DNA from: Ephemerocybe angulata
Taxonomy: Eukaryota; Basidiomycota; Agaricomycetes; Agaricales; Psathyrellaceae
DNA length: 64,000 nt
Assembly (NCBI GenBank): GCA_013368325.1
Contig: JAACJK010000222.1
Location: forward strand, 496,001 to 560,000
Direction: 5' to 3'
Shown here piece after piece: positions 34,279 through 47,991 of this stretch. Positions within the stretch are counted from its first letter, which is position 1. Each line of letters begins with the position of its first letter. The position numbers were made by a program, and so were the translations under genes. The notes under the pieces are model-generated. The model made no database searches. It was not told where the DNA came from and was given only the letters and a program-made list of their open reading frames with translations.

Positions 34279-37200
34279 ATGCCGGCGCTGAACAGCGACG
34301 GTATGAACAACATTAATAACCCCCGCTCGTCGACGCCCCCGAATCTCTTCACTTCCGCCGGGGCCGAGGAGCGCAGTGACATCTGGAGGCAGGAAGGTGG
34401 AGTAGGAACTAGGTGGGTAGCGGATAGCGTCTTGGGACGTCCGATATGCAGGGCACTCATAATCGACGCAGCTCGCAGGTCAAATCCGAAGGGCTCCTAC
34501 CCGCATTCTCCTCCACGCAATACACCCACCTTCCTACACCCCAAAGGTGCGAGCGAGCGACACCCCGTTGGCCCGCTGCTGACTTTCGTTATCGCCTCAT
34601 TGCAGCCCTTCCGACAGTAATCGTCTAGTGCCCAACTCGCACTTTGCCTTCGAGTCACCCCTCCCCAGCTCACAATCGCACGTCCATTCTTTTTGGACTC
34701 GCAGCCCGCACTGACTGGTGCCTGAATAGATCCCAGTCCTTCAACGCTGCAGCAGGCAGCCTCGGTCAACGATTTTCCCAGCGGAGGTACGAAGCGCTCA
34801 CCCATTGATCCAAGCATCCCGTCATTGACGTCTTATGATTCTTACCAACAGCCTCGTTGACGAAGGATCCTCCCGCCCTCCCCAAATCCATCAAATACTG
34901 ACGCCGGACTCGAGGCGAGTAGCGATTCAATTGCTGTTAGGCATACATACATACCGACATTCAGTAGCTAACCCCACCCCATTCTGCAGCCCCCATGTAT
35001 CGAGAGTGGCAGCCCCCCAACGGCAATCTTCCTTTGCGACACCTACATATCAGTACGTCGTCCACTCAGGCCACAGTAAGAGACGCTCTGACCTTGATAC
35101 GCTCCTCAGCACACCCTCACGCACTAAGCCCTCCCCCTCTTCCCGGTACGCATCATTGGTAGCTAATCCACCCGCGTTCCTGTCTGACCTTGCAACTTTA
35201 GATTAAGCCTCGAGTCTTCGATCCTCACCACCCCGCCCAACCTCAATCCAGGCTTCCGAGCGTCTTCCTCCTCACCTGAACCGCCTCCTGGCTCGACGCT
35301 CTCCTCTCCGTTCATGGCCAAAGCAAAACCACAAGCACCTGAGCCCTTGACGTCTATTCCGAGTTCGTCTCAAGCACCTGTGCCACAGGCTGGCGGCGAG
35401 ATGGAGCGGATCCGTCAGGCGGCGAGAGAGGAGCAGCTGAGCCACCAGAGAGAAGCAGAGGCGCGGCGACCTGACTATCTTAAGCGGATGAAACCAGATG
35501 CTAGCAGCGGGACAGCAGAAGACGAGCGGGCTGTCGGAATCATGGAAACACCTGCCAGAGGCCGGAGACTGAAACTGTTCCAGGAAACGTCCGAAGAGAG
35601 CTTCGAAGAGAGTTTAATGGCGGGCGGGTACGGGAGATACGTGAGTGCATTATGTATTATGCGTTTCGCGAGGGGTGCTGATTACTTTTGGTAGCGCACT
35701 GCCGATTGGGTTCGTCAACCTCAGCCGCTCTCGTTCCCCGCGGCGGGCCTTCCCGGTGCGGCCAACATTGTTCAGCGGTTAGAAACGATCGAAGAGCAAA
35801 AGCCGCCCCCTCCTCCCACGGAGAAGGAGCTCAAGAAGCGGAAGCGCCTCGAGGCCTTCCGTTCTTCACGCTCTGAGCCTGCCACGAGGACGAAGCTGTA
35901 CGCCGTCGAGCTGGAAGGCAAAGGTCGGGTGTTGCTCGATATTCCCAATGAGCTTCCGCAAGTCCCAGGCAGTCCTGAACCTTCCCCGAAGAAAAGGGCA
36001 AGCAAGCGTAAAAAGAAGCCCGAGACGCCGGTCAAGGATACCAAGCGCACGTCGTTCGACCAGGCCGCGAGCTTTGCTGTAGATGAACCGTCAGATAGGC
36101 CGAACTGGCCAGACGCGGAGTTTCCGTGGCGGTTGCGGACGGAGGAGCGTGCTGAGGCTGCTAAGACTGAGGAGGAGGAGCGACTGAAAATGATCAACAA
36201 GTGGCTGGAATCTCCCGGCTCCGGGGACGAAGATGAAGACTACCCGCCGCCGGGTGTGGACCCGGAGTCTGAGGCGGAGGAGACGCGCAGTGAGAACCAG
36301 GGCCCGTTGTATAGACCGGGGCGCGGCAAGAACGTGCCGCTCCTTGCGTATCCTGGAGAGCCGAGCAAAGCTGAGGGCAAGAAGAGGCGGTATACGTACC
36401 TTCCGACCGACCCGAGCGATGCGCGGTCTGCTCTTTTTGCGAAACGGAGTGTTCGCGCGCTTTCGTATCGCAAGGAGCGCAGGGAACGCGAGGACAAGGA
36501 GGAGCTGGAGGAGTTGTGTATTTGTCGTGGAACGGACGATGGGCGGAAGCTTGTGCAGTGCGACGGGTGCCGGACGTGGTACCACCTTGAGTGCATTGGG
36601 ATACGGTCTGTCGCGGAGTTGGGGCCGGAGGAGGCACCGTGGTTCTGCAGGCCGTGTTGTGAGCTTGCAGAGGAAGTGGAGGAGAGGATGGCGGTGGATG
36701 AGCCGATGAGCGAGCCAACCTTTGTACCGACGGACGAGGCGCCCCGTGAGCGATCCTCGGACGCGACGCTGTACCATCCCTCGGCACTGCACGACTCGCC
36801 AAGTTGGACGCGCATTCCACATCCCAAGACTCCAACGCGGGCGCCGCCGCAGAACCTCCACCAGACGCAGTCATGGCCCGACTTTTTCAAGAGCTTCGCG
36901 CCTACGACGCCAAAGGGACATGGACAGCCGGTCAGGGCGCACGCGCAGAATACGACGCCGAACGCGTTTGAGGGCTATAGGGTGGTGGAGGAGTCGCCGT
37001 TCGACCCGACTTCGACGCCGTCGCGTGGGATACGGTTCGCAGGGCCATTCTCCACGCCCAAGGTGAACGTGTTTAGCGGACGACCGGGGCCGCTGTTCAA
37101 CACGCCGTCGCGTCCGGGCCACAAAGTCGCGAACCGGGGGTCGTTTGGGGGGCCTGGGACGCTGTCTGCTGCGCTGGACGACGGGGGTCGGGGGTCGGCT

Positions 37201-37431
37201 GGCGCGCTGGGGGACGTGTCGTTTGGGCGGATACCGTTGCCTGAGGACTCTCCGATGCTGCGGGAGCGGGCGCGGAGGGTGGGTGCGGGTTCGCCGTTGC
37301 TCATGGGACGGGTGCTGGAGGATTCGCCTGTGATGCGGACGAAGGGGAAGGAGCGGGCGGTGAACGGTGAGTGTGCGTGGCGCTCTGGGATCCGGGCTGG
37401 GTGCTGACGCGCCGTTTTGCTTGCAGTGTGA
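34279..37431 (+). CDS. PHD-finger chromatin protein
   Basis: A multi-exon gene starting MPALNSDGMNN. Several short 5' exons encode Ser/Pro-rich sequence. A large exon then starts just after 35694. The PHD finger (about 36515-36657) has CICRG, VQCDGCRTWYHLECIG and WFCRPC, giving the complete Cys4-His-Cys3 set. Before it lie basic stretches (KKRASKRKKKPE) and acidic helices; after it come Pro/Thr-rich repeats with many S/T-P sites and repeated PxxxTPSR-like segments. PHD fingers of this type usually read histone H3 tails. The last intron (37366-37426) leaves only two bases before the TGA. The C-terminal tail looks disordered. 5' exon borders are less sure than the body. Confidence 0.85.
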
Positions 37432-37611
37432 GTCTTCTTGGATTTGGTGTAATGTAGTCTGTGTATGTAGTTGCAATTGTGAAGTGAAACTGTGAAAGCG
37501 CTCACACGACGAGGACGACGCGACGGGCGTGACGGAGCGTGTGACGGTGGTGTGCTGACCCGTGTGACGGACGTGTGCGTGACGGTCTCGACGGTCTCCT
37601 CCCAAACGGCC

Positions 37612-39791
37612 ATGGACTCGGAGTTGCGAGTCGCGGTGGTGAGTGCAGCGCACGTTCGTCCCAGGGAACTCTCGGCCAATGAGCTGCAGGCGCTAGCCGC
37701 GTTAAAGCACAAGCCGGCGTGGCAGAGCGCCTCGTGTGCGTCCCATATGCAGTCTCGCTTGCCCCCGCTTACGCCCCGCCGCAGCGTGTGTCCTGGATCT
37801 CCAATCTGCGTTCGCGGCCCCGGAAGCATTCGCTAACGTGAAAAGCGCGACCCGCGATCGGTCTTGGAGGGCCCATGCGCTGCAGTTGGAGAGCGCCGGG
37901 AAGGTGCTCAAGGCTCAACTCGACGCCGAGCGGGAGCGTGAGCTGTTTACTCATCCCGCTGTGGCTGTACCTGACGGATCTTACGAATCGTGCCTTTTGT
38001 ATTAGGAAGCGCGCGACTACTCGCGAGCGCGCTTAGACTTAGGCGGAGTGGGATGGCGGCTCCAGAGAAACCCGGAGGCGGAGAAGGCGCTCTAGAAGGC
38101 GCGGTGTCACGCTCACAGCCCCCGCCGGGTGGTGAAGCGAGCGCGGCGTTATTGGATGATGGGGGAGCGGCCAAGAAAAAAGGGAAGAAGAAGGTGAAGA
38201 AGGCGGATGGCTTGAAGGAGGTTCCCCAGCCGACTCCGCCTTCAGGAACGGTGACGGCGGCGGGGACGGCGGGGGCGACGACGACGACGACGATGGCTGG
38301 GGCATCTGGCCGCAGCGACGGCGACGAAGCGGGCGTCCCTAGTGCGCACAAGCAGTTGCTTCAGCTCCTTGCGAACAACGATCCTTCACGCGACTGTACG
38401 TTTCTTCCTTCTCAACCTGCATTGTGCACTTAAATTTTTCGCTTACGGCTTAACCTACTCGCGGGGTCCATTTTCCTTTTTTCATTCTCTCTTATCTATT
38501 TCTAGTGTTCCTTACCGGTACACCAACAACCGATTGCGCTGGTGCTTCTAGGGCCTCGGGCTCGGGCATGGGCTCGGGCATGGGCTCGGGCACGGCGATA
38601 GTCGCAGTCGACCGCGTATTGAGGCTGGTCAATGATATTAGCGAGGCGCGCTGCACCGCGAATGGGGCTGCGTACGGCACCATTGCAGGCCAGAAGGACG
38701 GGTGCAGCATGGATGCAGCGGAGTGGAAGCTGGACTTGGACGCCGTCGTTGGAAATCTGGAATCTCGGTACGATCGTAGGCAGCTACTCGTTGCGAGCCT
38801 TGGCGCCGCGCTTGATGCCGTCTCTGTGGAACTCGGCTCGGCTTTGGGTGCTGCTGGAGGACATTCGGGAGCGGAGTCTGTGAGGGTATGTGGGATGTAT
38901 GCGGTTGTGCTGCAGCATCTGGTCTCGACGGTCCTTCCAGTGCTTTTATTGGAAGGAGGAAGCGCCTCTGCAAGCGCCCATCGTTCGGGGGACTTGGACG
39001 ATCCTCTGCATATCCTGGCTAAAAGGATTCTGGTCCCATGCATCCAAGCTTTCTTACCGCTCTCGCTCAGGTTGCTGGTGTCTCTACGCGAAGGTCCCGC
39101 TCAGGACGTCCGGCCGGCTGTGCTTTCCCTCCTCCAGAAAGTGTGCGAAGCGCTGTTTAAACTTGGAGTTGGAGTTGGAGTTGAGTCTGGGGTGGGGGAG
39201 GTGTTGGAGGGTATGCGGATGGCGCTTGTGTTGAGGAGTGTTGCGGAGTTGAGGAGGGTTGTGGAGGGTGGAGGGGGTGAGAGTGGGTTTGGATTTTTGA
39301 AGGGTAGGGATGGGGGACTTGGTTCTGTGCCTAGTCCTGGTCCTGGCCCTGCGGCATATGAGAGGCGGCTGGCGCGGAAGGACGCTGTGTGGTATCTCTG
39401 CTCCGTTTTGCACCTACTGTCTTCGAATGTCGGCGCGCAACTGGACCTCTCGCCCTCGAATTCGTCGGATATGTCTAGATCGCCAACGGGATTGTCCGGG
39501 CGGCAGCGGGAGACTGGAGATGGAGCAGATAGGTTGGACCCGACGAGGGAGGTGATGCGTTGTGCGATCGTGGATGCCGTGTTAGGCCTGGTTAGTAGGT
39601 GTAGGGGAGCGCTGAAGACGAGGCCGTGCACCGGGAGGGCGAAGCGCCGGGGCGACGGCAGTGAAAATGCGCATGGGAATGCGAAAGCTCAGAGTGGGGT
39701 TAATGGTGATGTTAGGGTGGATGAGTCTGAGTATGGGATGGTGTTGGGTGTTGCGGAGAGGTTGTTTTTGGTGTTTGGGACGGCGGGGTGA
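37612..39791 (+). CDS. Unrecognised protein with helical body
   Basis: At least four exons. Exon 1 is 37612-37735 (MDSELRVAVVSAAHVRPREL). The next starts with CVLDLQSAFAAPEAF. An intron with donor near 37970 joins to EARDYSRARLDLGG, and the large last exon begins near 38504. I do not recognise the family. The protein has a short coiled region (LQLESAGKVLKAQLDAERER), a Lys-rich patch AKKKGKKKVKK, a Gly/Ser/Met tract GSGMGSGMGSG, and a long Leu-rich helical part (VVLQHLVSTVLPVLLL, ILAKRILVPCIQAFLPLSL). Near 39160-39300 it has a Val/Gly-rich simple stretch. It lies head-to-tail behind the PHD gene, with 180 bases between. The continuous frame with introns supports reality; the function is unknown. 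Confidence 0.7.
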
Positions 39792-40124
39792 AGAGTTCGC
39801 TTTTTTTTTCCTTTGCCTTGCACGATTCACTGGGAATGATTGTAATTCTTCCACTCCGTAGGTCGACTGCAACGGAAGCATCCCAATAGGCTCGTACAGT
39901 TTCGTCACTGTTGCACTCCTTTAGCTTAGCTTCTACTCGTTCTTGGACTTTTAAAGCAAGGGTTACGTTCTCTGTGCTGTTATCAATTTTATCAATGTGC
40001 GACGCGGTCGGCTTTCAAGGCACCAGAGGTCTGTCCAAAAGGTTGTGAGATGCTGGCACGGGGCAACGCGTGCCTAAGGCCAACCTAAGTAAGAACTGAG
40101 CGCTAACTAAGCGTAGAGCCTAGG

Positions 40125-40142
40125 TACACACACACACACATG
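40125..40142. repeat. AC dinucleotide microsatellite
   Basis: An uninterrupted run of about eight AC units. Confidence 0.85.
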
Positions 40143-43100
40143 CCCTGAGCAGGACGTCATCCCCGATAACTCTAAGCACATACTATTGTTAACTGCCCGT
40201 CCGTCTGGTTTGCTTTGATCGGTGCTGGTGCGGATGCGATGTAAACGCTGTGCGTTTACTCGCATCATGGAGAGGTTAAATACGGGTGGGTGATGTAAGG
40301 TTCCTTGGATACGACGCATCTCGCGGAGGGACGGGGGAAGGGGAATGGGATGAGGGTTGGCTGCATTGAGGTGAGCAGGACGAAAGAGGAAGAATTTGAT
40401 GTTGATGGTGTTAACGAGAGTGTTTGTTGCAGTGCATACCTCCGACGCGATCCAAGCAAACCTACCGAAACACCGTTCCCTTGCAGATCGGTGAAAGGGG
40501 TGGTTGTATAGCATTGATGGTGATGATCATGGATGTGGATGGACGGGGAAGTGGGGTATAGTACTTCCCCAGAGGCGGACGGTTTGAGGTGGACATGGAT
40601 GAGGATGAGGATGCATTGGAGATGAATTGGAGATCATGGATGGGTGGATGGATGTGCAGTGTGTTTGAGCTCTATCATGCACTTTGCCTGATACAGTGAA
40701 TGCTGCTTGGGGTTCTTGTTCTCAGGTATATCGCTCCGGTTGTGCATCAACGATGATTCCTAAAGCTCGTTAGAGTCGAGGATTCCGTTCATTAAGGCGC
40801 CTTGGTGATGGTGATGACTGCTTGCTGCCTTGCAAGGAAACATCAAGCGCTCATACATGATACTGTATATGCCTAACTATGCCTAATGTCCGATCAAGCA
40901 GACAGGAACAGGCCCAGATTAGGTGTCTTTAATCTGCCTTATTCCGGGCACGGATGATGCGAATACGAGCTCGTCGGGATATCTCCATCACTGGCCAATA
41001 GGATAGGATGGACATCCGTATTTACGAGCAACAGTAACGACGGAAGACAAGCCAACGTCTATTTCCGAGCTGCACGTCCGTCAGACTGTCAGGATGGCCT
41101 TAATCTCCCATTCGATATGATGTCGTTACGGACCGTATGTTCCCATGCAGTCTTGCAGCGAGATCCAGATCCAAAATCCCAATATGAATTGGGAATCGTT
41201 GGAGCCTACTCAAATAGGTCGGAAGTAGCAGTATACAAGTATGACGGCTGTATATAGCTGTGGGTAAAAAGAGTGCTCGCTCGCTCGCCCCCATTGGACA
41301 CTGGCAAGAAGGAACATTTAAAATGAAAGCCCACGGACACAGGTATGCTTAGGTGGATAGGCGTACATAGTGCACGACGTGTGACAACTGACGAGTGGCA
41401 GACTTGCAACGCGCCTGAGATCGACGGTGGTAGTGCCATCAAAAAGGCACTGGGTGCTTTGACACCTAAGCGAGCTTGCGATCAGCTACTGCAGATAGAC
41501 GCGCGCCGCCGTGGCGGGCGCCAATCCCCAGGCTTCCATCCCATCAACAGTCGCATCAGGCCTGGCACCATCTGCAGGCGCCCCACGCCGACAGACGTCA
41601 CTGCGCGCAAATCTTCTTGTGTGCGTTCTGCTAGTACGTCGTGGATGATGCCCCGCGCTGAACGCGCGCTTGTTTGAATGAAGGTGCTTTAGAGCCCGGG
41701 ATCATGACGTCCGCCTCTCGCTCTCGCTTTGATTTTGGGTTTGGCTCGCGCTGTCGTGTTGGTCGGTTCAGTTGGGAGGGTGTTTGAGATGTGTGTGTAC
41801 ATCTGGGGCTTGCCACTTCGACTTCTGTACCTACACGGCGCTAGAGACGACGCACCCGCGGGGGTTTGCTTGGAGCGAGTCTTCTACCTGCTCTTTGAAG
41901 CCCAAGACACTGATACGGCTGTAGCCTATGCACTGAGTTCCCGACAACATAGGCAGAAGTCGAGAAGCACTTGCTTATTTGAAAATAGAACCCATGGGCC
42001 AGTATGGCGGATGATGATTATCGATTATCGTGGCCTTGTCTGACCTCCGGTCGCCCGTCCGCACGTCCATGTAGGGTATGTCACGCTCCGAATCTCCATC
42101 CGTTGCTGTGGTACCGGCATGCCACCATACGTCAGGACTACCTCCGTCGGGCACCCTCCGAAGGCACGCCGCATCGACTTATCGAGGCTTATCGTTCAAG
42201 CGGCTGTTTCTTGAGGTGGGGTCTGGGGTTGGAGAAAAGAGGGTGCGTAAGAAGCTAGACACGAGGCAGCTCTATCGTCGTTTGTGAAGGGCGATGCATG
42301 GATCGGTCGTTTGAGTAAATCCCGTTCGATGCACCCCCCGTGCTTGCTTTGATTTTCAATGCTGTTTTGGATCTAAACTACTTCTATGAATAGTCATGTT
42401 CTTCCGTCGCTCATTTCAGCGCCTATCTATCTATTTGATAGCCCCAGTATCCATTATCTGCCCTCCAGGTTCTGCGTCTGTCGCACAGCACTCGACGTCA
42501 ATCGCTACCTCGTGCCACATCCGAATGACCCTCTGGCATAGTGGCCAAATGACGATTGACTGGTTCCGAGTCCAAGAATTCAGTCCTTGCGTGAGCGCTT
42601 GCTGTCTGTTGAGCTCCGATGACAGATAACCTGCGTCTGCCCACTACATGCAATATCCGGGGACCACGGGCGCGCGCTCCTTTACTGCGGCCCCTCGACG
42701 AAGGTGCATCCTACGTCCTTCAAGCTTCAAGATCCATCCACCGGTCCAGATCGAAGTGGCCCAGATATATCGTGGATGTACATGCTAATGCTAATAGAGG
42801 GCATTGATAGAGGGGCATGCATGTTCATGATAGAGGGAGGGAGGCAGCAGATGCTCTGGGCGACCTCGAAATCAACATCAATATTCCTCCCAGTGACTCC
42901 TTCAACCTTTGATTCCTTTCCCTTTCCTGCCTTCCTTCGTTCTCTCACTTCTCGGCCTTGCATATACACCTTTGATATTCAGATTGCATCCACCTTCGCC
43001 GGCTGCCTGCCCTCGCCTGCCTTGCCTCGTGGCATCGCACAATTCATGACGCCCATAGGCACAGTGTCATAAGCACTGTAGCGCCGCTGCTAGATGGTCT

Positions 43101-46100
43101 CTGCCGTCCCAATACGGATTCAGGCTGGATGGTATAATGAATGCATTCGACCGAGGGTTACTCCAAGAACAAGAGTTACATGTAGTTAAGCAGGGCCAGG
43201 GTGAGAATATGAGTGCTCCGTCGATGGATGCTTTCAGAGTCCTCAGCTGCAGGACCGTGCTCCATTACTTATTCAATGCAACAGGTACCCCACGGTCTGT
43301 ATCCCAGCATCCAGCCAAGATAGCAACCAGGCATAATTTTACATGGATCATGGAAGTAGTGCTCCCCATATACCCCGCACTTGTGAGGCTCTCTCTCTCA
43401 CCCCACGGACTCCCTCCGAGATGCAAGTTCCCGAAGAAGTGTGCCGCGAAGTACGTGGATACGTCGGAGATACTCTATCAGTGCACTGGAGGAAAGCCAG
43501 CGGGCGGAGGTTCCTTGCGTACATTTACAGATCTGCTTAAACTTGAATGTGGAGAAGCCATCAGCTGCATCATCCCTCCTCGAACACGAGGCAAATCGCA
43601 AAGCCCCCGTGCGGCGGGGCGCCTGAGCCGGCTTGTTGGAGGAAACTATGCATGGTATGTCACAGTAGGTGGTGTATCCGTGTACTTGGTTGGTGGTTAG
43701 GTTTGAGATTCCAGATGAGATGCACCGTGCAGTGTGCACCTGCGTTCTGGTAATTGATGTTTTGATTTACTTCCAGAGATCTCTCACCCCTCGGTCGTAA
43801 CATCGTAAAATCGATCGTAAGCGCGACCGTATTGCATGAGCTTGCATCTCATCCCAGCGGTGAGTGTTGTAAGGTGTTGTAAAGGAAGGAGGAGGGCCAT
43901 ATGCGCTGGGTTGATTGATCACTGTCAGATTTAGCCTCCCGGTGTGCCGGACCGTCACACATACTATGTAGGCACGCTACGACTTCTCATATCCTTTGAG
44001 ACGAGACACCATACGGTGGGTGTCACAGCACTTGGTCAGTTCGCTGGTGCTCCCCCATCTGGGTCCAGCTTGAGGCGTCGTTGGTCGAAGTGCCTTGACA
44101 CGAGGCAGGCTGCGAGGCCCACTTTTTGTCGTCAGGCCGAGGGTGCAAAGCACCCCGTGGTTTCTTGGTTGGTGCGCAGAAAAGACGGCGCGGGCGCTTA
44201 TAGTCCCATAGAGCCAGCTCACGGATGGTGGGCCGACACGAGGCGTGCCAGTAGGGCTCAGGGCCAGTCAGGGCCCCACCTTCCTTGCACCTGGTTCTTC
44301 TTTTGAGGTACAGACCATACGGTTAATATCATGGCTCTGGAGATGTCTGATGTATGATTGCCGAGTCTACAATGTTTTGTGACTTTTGTCGAGGTTTCAT
44401 TGACTTGTTAACCCTGCAGAGGGGAGTGTGGTGGCACCGGGGAAAAGAATGATGCAGATGCTTGAGGTATCAAAGGTTGATCAAAGGTCTCTCGTCTGAG
44501 CCTCCATCTTCCTCGGGTGCTGGCAGAGGTGCTCGGCATGGGTAGGCATGGGTTCTGTGCTATCGAACCAGGTGAGATGCTGTTTAGATAGTGACCCGGG
44601 CCGTGATGGGCACGCATCACGCTTGGGGTAGCGCGCGGCGTCGAGGGTCAACCGCAATTGGTTGCATGGATCCAAAGTCTACTTGTCTCTGACCTCGCGC
44701 TCTCTTCACCCTATTCCTACCTATTCCTACCCAGCATCTATTCATTGAAGCCATCGCTTCGCTCATGGAAGCAGGGCTTTCTCTTCACCTGGGGTTTTCT
44801 TCGCTAATCCAATTGTCATGGAGTGGCGTCGATCTGGATGGCGTCCCACTATGGTGTTCGCCTATCTATTATCATGCAGACCCTGCTCAATCTCCAGGTA
44901 AATCCGCATGAAACATTGCTTGTGCAAAGGCACATGAGGTGAGGGGTACCATCGGTCATCGGATCGGTGGGGCTTATTTTGGTTTACAATGTCCGCGATT
45001 GAATCCATGCGAGTGGGCGTGTATGGGTCCGTGCCCAAGCGCCCGCCACCCCCGCGCGCGGGAGGACGATGTTGCGCTCGTAGCGCTGTACATAGTCGGC
45101 TACACTCTGAGTTAGGTGCTTCAAGGGGTTTGGTTTTATGAGCATGTGCACGTTGAAGCGCGGGTATATTACCAATGCACAGGAATGATATGCGCGTAGG
45201 TATCTTGTGTCAATGGTAGGTGGGTTACTACTAGTTAGGGTGGGTTCTGGTGCTGTCTTATCTGGTGATAGAGGGCCAAGACGACAATGCGCTGTGAGGT
45301 GTTAAGTGCTTGGGGTAGCGCGACGTGCAGGCTTGGAAGTTCGCGGCCTGCTTGCAACATTCGGGCAATCCACCTCAATCTCGTACGTCTCGTAAATTGG
45401 GGTATACCCATTCCTCCACTCCGAACATACGTATGCTCATTCCCGTGATCCCAATTCTCCCATTGGATACTGGAATATCAAATTCAAGGCGCGCTCCTCG
45501 AAACTCAACATTGGCCGTCGCTGCGCCCCTATATCACGGTCAGTACAGTATGCATGTTCCCATCACTACTTTACCTGTGCGTCGGTCGCCAGGGCATGGA
45601 GGCTGAAACGCAAACTGCGCAGGGGGCGGGCCCCCGCGTCCGAGTCCTTGTTCTCTTTGCAGCAATGTTCCAGCATCCCGCCGTGTTATCAAATATTGGC
45701 TTATATGGTGGACGCAGAGCTAAAAACCTTCGAGGGTCGGAGGCTGCTCCGGATAGGATTGAGAGGTGGGCTGTGTCGAGGGGGCCTGTCCCGTCTACGA
45801 GACCAGTTCCAGTGCAAGCCCGAGGCCTCGATCCCACTCCATTGCCGGTGCACACAGACGGTTTGAAGTAAGTAAATACAACCTTTACATGTGAAGAAAT
45901 TCGACTTCCCATTAGGCGCCCCGGGGCGCGTTTAAATTGGCACGGGCGCTATTAACTTTATCATATGTCTCCCACCCACTGTATCAGCCTATATATCAGC
46001 AAGTATCAGCATCATGTATGATAATGTACGTATAGAGTAGACGGAGTCCAAGCACCCGAAAAGCGCACGCACGGACGCCCGACGAGGACATAGACATAGT

Positions 46101-47943
46101 GACCTCACTCTAAATTTATGGGACACGCGCCTACACGCGCCAGCCCCAATCCCATTAAGCGCCGCGCGCTATGTATCCGAGTGCGGGGCGTCTTCCGCTG
46201 TCTTCCGAGTTTGTGGAGGGAAGGGGTTGCGTTAGCAAGGCCACGTGGGGACGTTCACGTATGCAATTTGAATGCGAGTTGGAGGATGTAAGTAAGTTAA
46301 GGGTAACCGGTAAGGCTTTACGAGATTTTGAAGCTCGCCGTTTCCTTTCAGGCGAGGACTTCCGAAGGACTTTCCTCCTGTGCGCTGTGCGTAGTTCTTA
46401 TTCGCTTCCGCCCTCTGCACCCGGGCAGCACCTATCCTGTCAGGTCGTAAGTAGTACGGTGGATCGAGCCCAAGAGGGCAGCTGCCTCCCGGAGTCCTGA
46501 TTGAGGTGCAGCGCGACTCCGCGGAGCATGGCCTCGCGCTGGAAGCCCGTGGTTGCAGGACCGTAGGGCGGCTTGTCGGGTCGAGCCGCGGGTTGCAGCG
46601 AGGCGCGGGTGGGTGGGAGAAGTTCGAGGAGGATGCGAAGAAGGACGGACTCAACCCAGAGGGATTCAGGAAGGTGTCACTGGCATATGGTATCCATAGC
46701 ACTCGAGCTCGTTCCCCCGATGCCTGCATCCTATACACACAGATATGAAAATCGTATTATATAAATGTCGGTGTATATTGGGTATTGATATTGAGTAGGC
46801 CCGCCGTAGGTCTCTGCAATAGGAAGGCCCAAGGGACGCGTACGTCGTACGTGTAGGTGTCCACGACCAGACTTGGTGACTTATATGGGCGCGAGTACAC
46901 GTAATTGGGAGGAACATGGGAGGGCGCGTCCGAAATGGGTGTGCGGTTCTAACCTAAGGCAAGAGCTGTCAGTTGGGTTTCACTCGCTGTCTGACCTGAC
47001 TTGCATGGATCTGTTCATGATGTCAGAAGGCTGCTACTCTCTGCTACTATGGGATGAGCGTCGCCTGTCCGTCCACAGTCCGGATGAGGGTCCATATGTG
47101 TCCATGAAGCGTTTTGTCGAAAAGGCACTATAAGCGAGCAAGGAGTCGACTCGCTTGTTATCGTGCCCTGCGAGTCCCCGGGCTAACTCAATTGCGCCTC
47201 AGATAGTGAGTATTGAATTGAATGGTGATGAGCCGACGGGGACCTTGACTCGGTCGTTAGGCACGATTAACAGCGGGCGCCACGGTCGGAGTGCAGGTGC
47301 GAAATGGTGCGAAATTGGGGGTGGACCCTGCATGGTGTGCGTGCCCTGAAGCGGCGGGGTGGGATAGGATATGATCATTCTTGTTCATAACTTGGGATGG
47401 TGATGTGCCCTGGCTTGTGGGGGGAAGATGGGGCGGGTACGTAGACGCCCCAGGTTCCATCTGTGTATTCCTCCCGCTGTGTGCTGAGGGAAGTGGTGAA
47501 AGAAAGGCGGGAGTGGTCGCGTGCAGCGCTCTGTGGGGGTATACGGTGGGGTCGGTACGGATAGTGACGACAGCGAACAGAGAGATGTCAGGACATAGTG
47601 GCAGCGGCAACGGACGCATGATAAGGCGCGTGCCAGCGCGCAGTGCACCAGCCACTCTGTGGGCAACATCAGGTGGATTGATTAGTGAGAGTCCGGAGCA
47701 TGGGTGGGCGTCAGAAATTCTCCCGCTGTCTGTGTCGGTCATGCGACTGTATCGATTGTGGTTATCGTCCATCCATCGTGAAGGAATTTTTGTGAACACC
47801 AAGATACTCCGAAGGCGGGCGCGGATGGGAAAGAGACGGGCCGAAGTGCGGATGGGGATGGTGCCGGCGTGACGAGCGGTCACAGTGACGCGATCGGGGA
47901 TCTGGCGATCGGATCTGGGAGAGGGATCTGGAGGTGTCCTATG

Positions 47944-47949
47944 TATAAA
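47944..47949 (+). promoter_or_regulatory. TATA-like box of the FYVE gene
   Basis: TATAAA lies 43 bases before the start codon at 47992, so close that the 5' leader would be very short. Position and sequence fit a TATA box, but this is consensus only. Confidence 0.35.
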
Positions 47950-47991
47950 CATGCTGCGAATACGAGAGGCTCTATCCCAGCCCTGCCCGCC

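Larger units (their letters stand above)
39792..47991. other. Large gene-poor interval
   Basis: 8.2 kb in which I can support no gene. Open frames up to about 190 codons (43137-43700) and 300 codons (minus, 47257-48177) are present, but none shows a motif or a convincing intron pattern. Simple repeats include an AC run at 40125-40142. No long inverted or direct terminal repeats were found by eye. It may be decayed transposon DNA or fast-evolving intergenic sequence. Confidence 0.5.

Noticed and set aside
36091..37829. Several long minus-strand frames opposite the PHD gene
   Set aside because: They arise from GC-rich codons of the real gene on the plus strand, lack motifs and overlap each other.
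43137..43700. 187-codon plus-strand frame in the gene-poor interval
   Set aside because: No domain, membrane segment or intron pattern. The length is possible by chance in 8 kb of GC-balanced DNA.
46232..46738. 168-codon minus-strand frame
   Set aside because: Its composition looks random, it has no recognisable motif, and overlapping frames of similar size exist on the other strand.
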